Position numbers and translations under genes: made by a program
Notes under the pieces: generated by a model
The model's database searches: none
Told to the model about the DNA's origin: nothing
The model's input: only the letters and a program-made list of their open reading frames with translations
Source of the DNA: Lachnospiraceae bacterium
Lineage (GTDB): Bacteria; Bacillota; Clostridia; Lachnospirales; Lachnospiraceae
Direction: 5' to 3'
Assembly (NCBI GenBank): GCA_017477005.1
Contig: JAFUXY010000298.1
Location: 1-13,419 of the forward strand
Length of the DNA: 13,419 nucleotides
Shown: positions 7,069 to 11,656 of the stretch, piece after piece
Position numbering within the stretch: position 1 is the first letter of the stretch
Layout of the letters: each line of letters begins with the position of its first letter

Positions 7069-7926
7069 ATGAACGAGATCGATAAAAGTTTTGAACAGGT
7101 AACGTCAATCATAGAAAATGCCCGGAATAATGCCTATCGCAAGGTAAATGAAGAATTAATCCTTATGTATCAAAGTGTAGGTCGGTTTCTTTCAGAGCAG
7201 TCGAAAGAGGCATCCTATGGAGATGGATACATAGACTCTCTGTCTTCTTATATTCAGGAACATTTCCCAGGAATCAAAGGTTTCAATCGCAGAGGTCTTT
7301 ATAGGATGAAGCAGTTCTTTGAGCTATACGACGGAAATGAAAAAGTGTCACCACTGGTGACACAATTGAGCTGGACGAATCATCTCCTAATCATGTCCAG
7401 CTGTAAATCTGATGAAGAGCGTGAATTCTATATGCGGCTTGCTATAAAAGAGCGTTACAGCAAGCGTGAACTGGAGCGTCAGATGGACAGTGGATATTAT
7501 GAGCGATATATGCTTTCCAAAGAAAAACCACTCCCAGAGAAGATAAAGTCTGAACTGAATCCGTTCCTGGACTCCTATGTAATTGAGTTTCTTGATCTGC
7601 CACCGAAATTCAAGGAAAAATACCTGAAAATAGAACCAAAAGGAACCATTTATCTCGAAAATGATGCTTGGAAAGAGCGATTCCTTGTTTATATGAAAAT
7701 GGCGAATGCTGCTGTACCGGTCAAGATTTTGAAGGATAATAATGATTATTTCATCTGGGGCTTCCATTTCTTTAACCAGGACGAACGTATGAAGGAATTC
7801 ACCATGGATTTTGGCTCGCTGTTAGGCGGCAGAGACACATCCATAAAGGCAATCACGGCATATGCCGAGAACCTTGGTCAGATGCTTAAGAAAAAACAAG
7901 AACAAGATGAAAGTCAGTCAGAATAA
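7069..7926 (+). CDS. DUF1016 N-terminal domain protein (YhcG-like) lacking the usual PDDEXK nuclease domain
   Basis: The 285-residue product starts MNEIDKSFEQVTSIIENARN with a GAGGA ribosome binding site upstream. Residues about 7–180 resemble the N-terminal DUF1016 domain of YhcG-type proteins: YGDGYIDSLSSYIQEHFPGIKGFNRRGLYRMKQFF in outline, the VSPLVTQLSWTNHLLIMS motif (93–110), EREFYMRLAIKERYSKRELERQ, and LDSYVIEFLDLP. In standard YhcG proteins a PDDEXK nuclease domain with a DLVFYH/LIDLK-type active site comes next. Here residues about 185–285 show no such motif and instead read WKERFLVYMKMANAAVPVKI and GFHFFNQDERMKEF. It may be a variant with a different effector domain or one that lost the nuclease. 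Such genes are often horizontally acquired and linked to restriction-type loci, but none is beside it here. Confidence 0.75.
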   Translation: MNEIDKSFEQVTSIIENARNNAYRKVNEELILMYQSVGRFLSEQSKEASYGDGYIDSLSSYIQEHFPGIKGFNRRGLYRMKQFFELYDGNEKVSPLVTQLSWTNHLLIMSSCKSDEEREFYMRLAIKERYSKRELERQMDSGYYERYMLSKEKPLPEKIKSELNPFLDSYVIEFLDLPPKFKEKYLKIEPKGTIYLENDAWKERFLVYMKMANAAVPVKILKDNNDYFIWGFHFFNQDERMKEFTMDFGSLLGGRDTSIKAITAYAENLGQMLKKKQEQDESQSE

Positions 7927-7933
7927 AGAAAAT

Positions 7934-7977
7934 AGCCGATGGGGTAACAATTTGATTCTCCATCGGCTTTGTTTTTA
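7934..7977. terminator. Bidirectional terminator between the DUF1016-type gene and lexA
   Basis: AGCCGATGG 7934–7942 pairs perfectly with CCATCGGCT 7960–7968. TTTGTTTTT follows on the + strand, and on the − strand the stem is followed by ATTTTCTTT. It can serve both convergent genes. Confidence 0.85.
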
Positions 7978-8021
7978 TACATTGACTGTTTCTTTTTCAG
8001 TAGGAATAATTTTCTTTCAAT

Positions 8022-8642
8022 CTAAAAAAATCGAAACACGCCAAACACTTTCCCCAAAATCTGGCAGTCTGTGTCGGACAGGAGGATGGGTTCCATGGTG
8101 TCGTTTTCGGGCTGCAGCCGTATGTATCCATTTTCTTTGTAAAAGGTCTTGACCGTGGCGGAGTCGTCCACCAACGCCACCACTATATCTCCATTTCGAG
8201 CGGTCTTCTGCTGTTCAACAATAATAATATCCCCATCCAGAATCCCAGCATTGATCATGGACTCGCCTTTCACCTTCAGCATGAACGACTGCTGATTGGG
8301 CATGTACTCCGAAGGGATAGGGAAGTACTGGTCGATATTTTGCACCGCTAAAAGTGGTTGTCCGGCCGCCACCGTACCCACCAACGGAACATTGACTACC
8401 TCTCTGCGGGATACATTGAAGCTGTCGTCTATGATCTCGATCGCGCGGGGCTTGGTCGGATCCCGACGAATGTATCCGGCTTTCTCGAGCTTTTCCAAAT
8501 GTGAAAAAACAGAAGAAGTGGACTTCAGATGCACCTCTTCACACATTTCACGAACCGAGGGCGGATAGCCTTTGTTCATAATTTCATTTTTTATAAATTC
8601 TAATATATCCCGCTGCTTTGCGGATATCTTGCCATATTCCAT
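8022..8642 (-). CDS. lexA: SOS repressor LexA
   Basis: With the start at 8642 the protein has 206 residues. That ATG is chosen over the one at 8669 because AGAGGGAGG lies directly upstream and MEYGKISAKQRDILEFI matches LexA N-termini. The winged-helix part includes GYPPSVREM and SSVFSHLEKLEKAGYIRRDPTKPRAIEI. The autoproteolysis elements are all present: cleavage bond Ala93–Gly94 in VGTVAAGQPL, Ser128 in KGESMI, and Lys165 in ATVKTF. Spacing between cleavage site, Ser and Lys (35 and 72 residues) equals that of E. coli LexA. It should repress itself and the divergent LysM gene through the box cluster at 8841–8939. Its 5' UTR appears to consist mostly of a 141-bp repeat. Confidence 0.97.
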   Translation of the reverse strand: MEYGKISAKQRDILEFIKNEIMNKGYPPSVREMCEEVHLKSTSSVFSHLEKLEKAGYIRRDPTKPRAIEIIDDSFNVSRREVVNVPLVGTVAAGQPLLAVQNIDQYFPIPSEYMPNQQSFMLKVKGESMINAGILDGDIIIVEQQKTARNGDIVVALVDDSATVKTFYKENGYIRLQPENDTMEPILLSDTDCQILGKVFGVFRFF

Positions 8643-8673
8643 ATCGGCCTCCCTCTGTTGAAATAACATTTAG

Positions 8674-8814
8674 TTAAGGAAGCGCTGATTTAATCGTATT
8701 TCCTCAAAAACCATGCACACAAATCGCATAGGAATGCCCCTGCGGGACTAGCTTCGCGTCGCATTCGCGCTGCGATTTGGTGCAAAGGAAACGCTTTAAT
8801 CAGCGTTTCTTTAA
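8674..8814. mobile_element. MITE-like 141-bp element, copy 1 (in the lexA leader)
   Basis: The element begins TTAAGGAAGCGCTGATTTAA and ends with the imperfect inverse ATCAGCGTTTCTTTAA. An internal copy of the end sequence makes a near-perfect hairpin, AAGGAAACGCT 8785–8795 with AGCGTTTCTTT 8802–8812. A second long stem is formed by GCACACAAATCGCA against TGCGATTTGGTGC. There is no transposase or other coding capacity. A second copy with the same length and 7 substitutions lies inverted at 11357–11497. TTAA at both ends could be target duplication or part of the terminal repeat. Confidence 0.85.
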
Positions 8815-8843
8815 ATTGTAACATAAGTCAACTTGATATGCAA
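8815..8843 (-). promoter_or_regulatory. Probable lexA promoter
   Basis: On the − strand TTGCAT (8843–8838), a 17-nt spacer, then TACAAT (8820–8815). The −10 box touches the edge of the 141-bp element, so transcription should start near 8808 inside it. A LexA-like box (8841–8854) overlaps the −35, which fits autoregulation. Confidence 0.6.
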
Positions 8844-8939
8844 ACATATTTTCGCAAATATTTGTTCGATTATATTGACAAACATCTGTTCGGGTGCTAT
8901 AATTCGAAACTAGAACAGATGTTCCCAAACATGTTTTCG
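8841..8939. promoter_or_regulatory. Cluster of five LexA (SOS) boxes between lexA and the yneA-like gene
   Basis: Compared by hand with CGAACRNRYGTTYC in the better orientation: 8841–8854 CGAAAATATGTTTG (− strand, 12/14), 8855–8868 CGAACAAATATTTG (−, 12/14), 8879–8892 CGAACAGATGTTTG (−, 13/14), 8912–8925 AGAACAGATGTTCC (+, 13/14), 8926–8939 CGAAAACATGTTTG (−, 12/14). The third and fourth flank the −35/−10 of the LysM gene; the first overlaps the −35 of lexA. Confidence 0.85.
8875..8903 (+). promoter_or_regulatory. Consensus sigma-A promoter of the yneA-like gene
   Basis: TTGACA 8875–8880, 17-nt spacer, TATAAT 8898–8903: a perfect consensus promoter. It is bracketed by LexA boxes at 8879–8892 and 8912–8925, so strong but tightly repressed expression is expected until DNA damage. 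Confidence 0.9.
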
Positions 8940-8952
8940 AAGGAGGAAAGCC

Positions 8953-9300
8953 ATGATGAATTTATTCCGAAAAAGGGGGAAGCAGATTGTCTCCAAAATA
9001 TCCGCCATTTTATTTTGTATGCTGTTTCTCCCCGGCATCATGGTCTATGCCTGGGTAGTCAACGAACATTGTGATTTGACAGATTCCGGGATCAAGTATT
9101 ATACTTCTGTGGAAATTTGCGAGGGAGACAGTCTTTGGAGCCTGTGCAACCGATATATTTCGGATGAGTATCATAGTGAGTCAGAGTATATCCAGGAAGT
9201 GAAAGCTTTGAATCACCTATCTGGAGATTGTATCCATATTGGCTCCTATTTGGTGATGCCGTATTATAGCCAGGATATCAAGGAGCTTCCTAAATTGTAG
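8953..9300 (+). CDS. YneA-like SOS-induced membrane-anchored LysM protein (probable division inhibitor)
   Basis: The 115-residue protein has a basic N-terminus (FRKRGKQIVSK), one membrane segment at about residues 14–36 (ISAILFCMLFLPGIMVYAWVV) and a LysM-like domain at about 50–103 (YTSVEICEGDSLWSLCNRYI … VKALNHLSGDCIHIGSYLVMP). AGGAGG at 8941–8946 serves ATG 8953; a second ATG at 8956 is equally possible. In Bacillus the SOS division inhibitor YneA is a short TM–LysM protein encoded divergently from lexA, and the same layout, size and operators are seen here. The function is inferred from this analogy; primary sequence similarity to YneA is not shown. Confidence 0.8.
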   Translation: MMNLFRKRGKQIVSKISAILFCMLFLPGIMVYAWVVNEHCDLTDSGIKYYTSVEICEGDSLWSLCNRYISDEYHSESEYIQEVKALNHLSGDCIHIGSYLVMPYYSQDIKELPKL

Positions 9301-9444
9301 GGAATTAAATGATGTTTTGTTCCGATTCATCATAGCCAAAATATCGCTTTGGGATGTGTGAATGTATGTAGGGCAAGATGAACCAGATATCAGTAGTGAA
9401 CTATTGTCGCCTGTATAGTTGAAGCATGGTTGGTGAGAAAATCG

Positions 9445-9750
9445 ATGGCTGAGATGGATAGCCGAAGTTTTGCATATATTTTAGAATGTCGGGATGGATC
9501 TTATTATTGTGGATGGACCAACGACCTCGCACGCCGCTTGAAAGCGCATCGATCCGGCAAGGGTGGGAAGTTTACCCGTAGTCGTCTGCCTGTGTCGCTA
9601 GTGTACTACGAAGCATTTCCCACCAAAAGAGAAGCAATGAGCCGGGACTGGCATCTGAAGCAGCTTTCCCGTGCCCAGAAAAGGGATCTGGTATTGGGGT
9701 ATAAAGAATACCATGGGTATTTGGAAAGCGATTCATTGGCTGTTTTCTGA
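9445..9750 (+). CDS. GIY-YIG nuclease superfamily protein (YhbQ/UPF0213-like)
   Basis: The 101-residue product begins MAEMDSRSFAYILECRDGS. GGTGAG seven bases before ATG 9445 favours this start over TTG 9430 or ATG 9454. The family pattern is present: YILECRDGSYYCGWTNDLARRLKAH in outline, with the second Tyr of the motif at residue 21, Arg30/31, and the acidic Glu63 in KREAM. These small single-domain proteins are thought to act in DNA repair or RNA/DNA cleavage, but most have no proven role. The gene follows the LysM gene by 144 nt and overlaps the convergent GGDEF gene by 18 nt at the 3' ends. No LexA box of its own was seen. Confidence 0.88.
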   Translation: MAEMDSRSFAYILECRDGSYYCGWTNDLARRLKAHRSGKGGKFTRSRLPVSLVYYEAFPTKREAMSRDWHLKQLSRAQKRDLVLGYKEYHGYLESDSLAVF

Positions 9751-10659
9751 TTCAGGCGTGTATTCTACCACACAGTTTTTGCCTTTTTCCTTTGCGGTAT
9801 ACAAAGCCTTATCCGCCAGCTCTACAAGTCCGTCAATGTCCACAGAGTCCTTGATTTCTCCGATATTGACATAGCCAACGCTGATGGATACTTGGAACGA
9901 GTCCTCAAGTTTTTGCTGATGTATCTCCCTGTTGATCCTCCAGAGAATATCTCCGGCAGTTTTGTGATCCTCCCGGATGACTCCGACAAATTCGTCGCCT
10001 CCCCAGCGGCAGGCATAGCCAACACCTTTCATATTCTCGACAAGCAGTTCGGAGAGCATTTTCAAAGCCGCATCTCCGGCTGTATGACCGTAGTTGTCGT
10101 TGATCTCTTTGAAATAGTCCACATCCATGATGAAAAGGCATACATTTGACTCTTCTCGCCAATATATATTTTGGATGTACCATGTGCGGAATGAATTTCT
10201 GCCGGAAAGTCCGGTCAGTGCATCCTTGGAGGCCTGACGCATTTCCTGCCAGATCTGTATCCGGCTTTCGAGAATGGCGCATACAAGCATGATATCCGTC
10301 CCATCTTCTTCAAGCGGAATCACCATTTCGTCTCCGTCCCAAATTTCAACCGTCTCCCCCGGTTCCAATATTTTGCGGCGGAAAACAGTACTGTTGGTCG
10401 TTTCCCCAGCGGTAAACGTGACACTGGTACCATTTGTTTCAAAAACACCATGGTGCCGGGAAACATATTTATTGATGATCGGAATATCCGGCACCCAAGA
10501 AGAGGATGGTCTGCCGATCGTTTGCTTGCCGGACAAAACAAATTCCATAATTTCGTGCTCACACACCACGAACAACCTGGGATCCAACCTTTGAGGCTTC
10601 GGTTTTCCCAGATAATCCTCCGGCTTTTGAAAAATGGTAGCTGTCAATTGATTGTCCAT
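9733..10659 (-). CDS. FHA–GGDEF diguanylate cyclase
   Basis: The 308-residue protein has an N-terminal FHA-like domain (about 25–115): IGR at 48–50, VSRHHG at 66–71 and NSTVFRR at 89–95 correspond to the phosphothreonine-binding loops. A GGDEF domain spans about 140–300: DALTGLSGRNSF, DVDYFKEINDNYGHTAGD, RWGGDEF with GGDEF at 220–224, and SVGYVNI. The intact motif predicts c-di-GMP synthesis from GTP. The allosteric inhibitory RxxD is absent at its usual place (KGVG). No membrane segment is seen, so it should be cytoplasmic and controlled by phosphoprotein docking. It is transcribed from its own promoter at 10740–10768. Confidence 0.93.
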   Translation of the reverse strand: MDNQLTATIFQKPEDYLGKPKPQRLDPRLFVVCEHEIMEFVLSGKQTIGRPSSSWVPDIPIINKYVSRHHGVFETNGTSVTFTAGETTNSTVFRRKILEPGETVEIWDGDEMVIPLEEDGTDIMLVCAILESRIQIWQEMRQASKDALTGLSGRNSFRTWYIQNIYWREESNVCLFIMDVDYFKEINDNYGHTAGDAALKMLSELLVENMKGVGYACRWGGDEFVGVIREDHKTAGDILWRINREIHQQKLEDSFQVSISVGYVNIGEIKDSVDIDGLVELADKALYTAKEKGKNCVVEYTPESENSQ

Positions 10660-10739
10660 TTTCTGATTGCCTGACGGCGGCTTTATCGCCGCTGTCTCAT
10701 CCTTTCTACATAGATAGATTTTGTTCCTATGACTAAAGA

Positions 10740-10768
10740 ATCATATCACTTTTGACAATTTGAATCAA
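10740..10768 (-). promoter_or_regulatory. Probable promoter of the FHA–GGDEF gene
   Basis: On the − strand TTGATT (10768–10763), 17-nt spacer, TATGAT (10745–10740). Predicted start near 10733 gives a leader of about 75 nt containing a short GCGGC/GCCGC hairpin close to the start codon. Confidence 0.6.
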
Positions 10769-10795
10769 TACATAATCTGAAATCAAGCATCTATG

Positions 10796-10821
10796 AAAAA
10801 GAGAGGTGCTGAAAGCACCTC
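10796..10821 (-). terminator. Terminator after the small charged protein gene
   Basis: On the − strand GAGGTGCT, loop TTC, AGCACCTC (10821–10803), followed by TCTTTTT. It separates the 68-residue gene from the GGDEF promoter. Confidence 0.85.
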
Positions 10822-10875
10822 CCTGAAAGACTTTCTATTGGGGATATATAGCGGACGCAGAACCGTGCAACTGAA

Positions 10876-11082
10876 TCAAATACTGGCAATGCGTTTCTTT
10901 TCCTGCTGTTTTCTCCGAAAACCATCCTGTCGGAGAGGACGAATGCGATTGTATACTGCAACAACCTCTTCATTCTCCTTGTTTTTTTCGATTTCGATCC
11001 TTGCCAATTCCGCATCGGTCCACTTAAACGCACCCTCCATCGTTTTGGGGTCTCTATTGATAAAACGTCTGAAAGTAGCCAT
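10876..11082 (-). CDS. Small highly charged protein of unknown function
   Basis: The frame gives 68 residues starting MATFRRFINRDPKTMEGAFK and ending KQQEKKRIASI. The start at 11082 is preceded at 7-nt spacing by GGGAGG within AAGGGAGGTGAT (11097–11086), an almost full match to the 16S anti-Shine-Dalgarno, which makes it more credible than the longer frame beginning at 11163. The protein is rich in Lys, Arg and Glu, probably helical (TDAELARIEIEKNKENEEVV), and has no membrane segment or signal peptide. Its own terminator lies 55 nt downstream. I do not recognise a family. Confidence 0.65.
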   Translation of the reverse strand: MATFRRFINRDPKTMEGAFKWTDAELARIEIEKNKENEEVVAVYNRIRPLRQDGFRRKQQEKKRIASI

Positions 11083-11356
11083 GCCATCACCTCCCTTTGT
11101 CATGCAATTCCGTCTGCAGTGTGCAGTGATTCCCTTCCTTGGTTTGCATAGGCTTTTGATCATTTTGTTTACAAAGTATTTATCGACAGCAACGACCTTT
11201 TCCTTTAGGAAAGATTGTCAGCGCAAATGGACTGGCGATGAAAAATCCCGTTATTTCCTCATTTTTCTGCTCAAGCTCTATTTGATTAAGCGGTTTCAGC
11301 CGATATAAATAATAAACGAACTAAAATCAGCATCATAAGAAAACCTGCACACAACA
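11083..11356. other. Gene-free stretch upstream of the small charged protein gene
   Basis: No convincing ORF is found here. It presumably contains the promoter of the − strand 68-residue gene, but no good −35/−10 pair stands out. A short palindrome TTTCCT-TT-AGGAAA lies near 11201–11214. On its right it meets the second 141-bp element. Confidence 0.4.
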
Positions 11357-11497
11357 TTAAGGAAACGCTGATTAAAGCGTTTCCTTTGCGCCAAATCGCA
11401 GCACGAATGCGACGCGAAGCTAGTCCCGCAGGGGCATTCTTATGCGATTTGTGTGCATGGATTTTGAGGAAATATGATTAAATCAGTGCTTCCTTAA
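11357..11497. mobile_element. MITE-like 141-bp element, copy 2 (inverted)
   Basis: This is the reverse complement of the element at 8674–8814: 141 bp, 134 identical positions, no gaps by hand alignment. The end hairpin is perfect here: AAGGAAACGCT 11359–11369, loop GATTAA, AGCGTTTCCTT 11376–11386. Both ends are TTAAGGAA-type inverted repeats. It has no coding capacity. It lies between the small charged gene and the fecR-domain gene. Confidence 0.88.
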
Positions 11498-11656
11498 TTC
11501 GTTTCTATTCGTATATTCGTATTCCCACAAACTCGTTTTCATCAGCATTTTCACAGTAGGATATGGGACTCAAGCAATTGATAATTTGCCTGAAATGTTG
11601 CAAAATAGCAAAAAGGATTATTTTCAAGGACAACCAATCAGATTGAGGGTTTTGTT

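Noticed and set aside
8674..8814. TTAA at both ends as proof of a TTAA-specific (piggyBac-like) transposon
   Set aside because: TTAA may simply be the tip of the terminal inverted repeat; without an empty site the target duplication cannot be assigned.
10660..10735. Possible c-di-GMP riboswitch in the GGDEF leader
   Set aside because: Only an AAAGCC-like fragment and a small GCGGC/GCCGC hairpin are present; the conserved GEMM core is not recognisable.
10791..11090. 99-codon − strand frame overlapping the 68-residue gene
   Set aside because: Its start lies inside the strong ribosome binding site region and it reads through the terminator hairpin; composition is less protein-like.
10793..11308. 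171-codon + strand frame
   Set aside because: It starts inside a − strand terminator and runs antisense to the 68-residue gene; composition is Ser/Phe/Arg-rich without family features.
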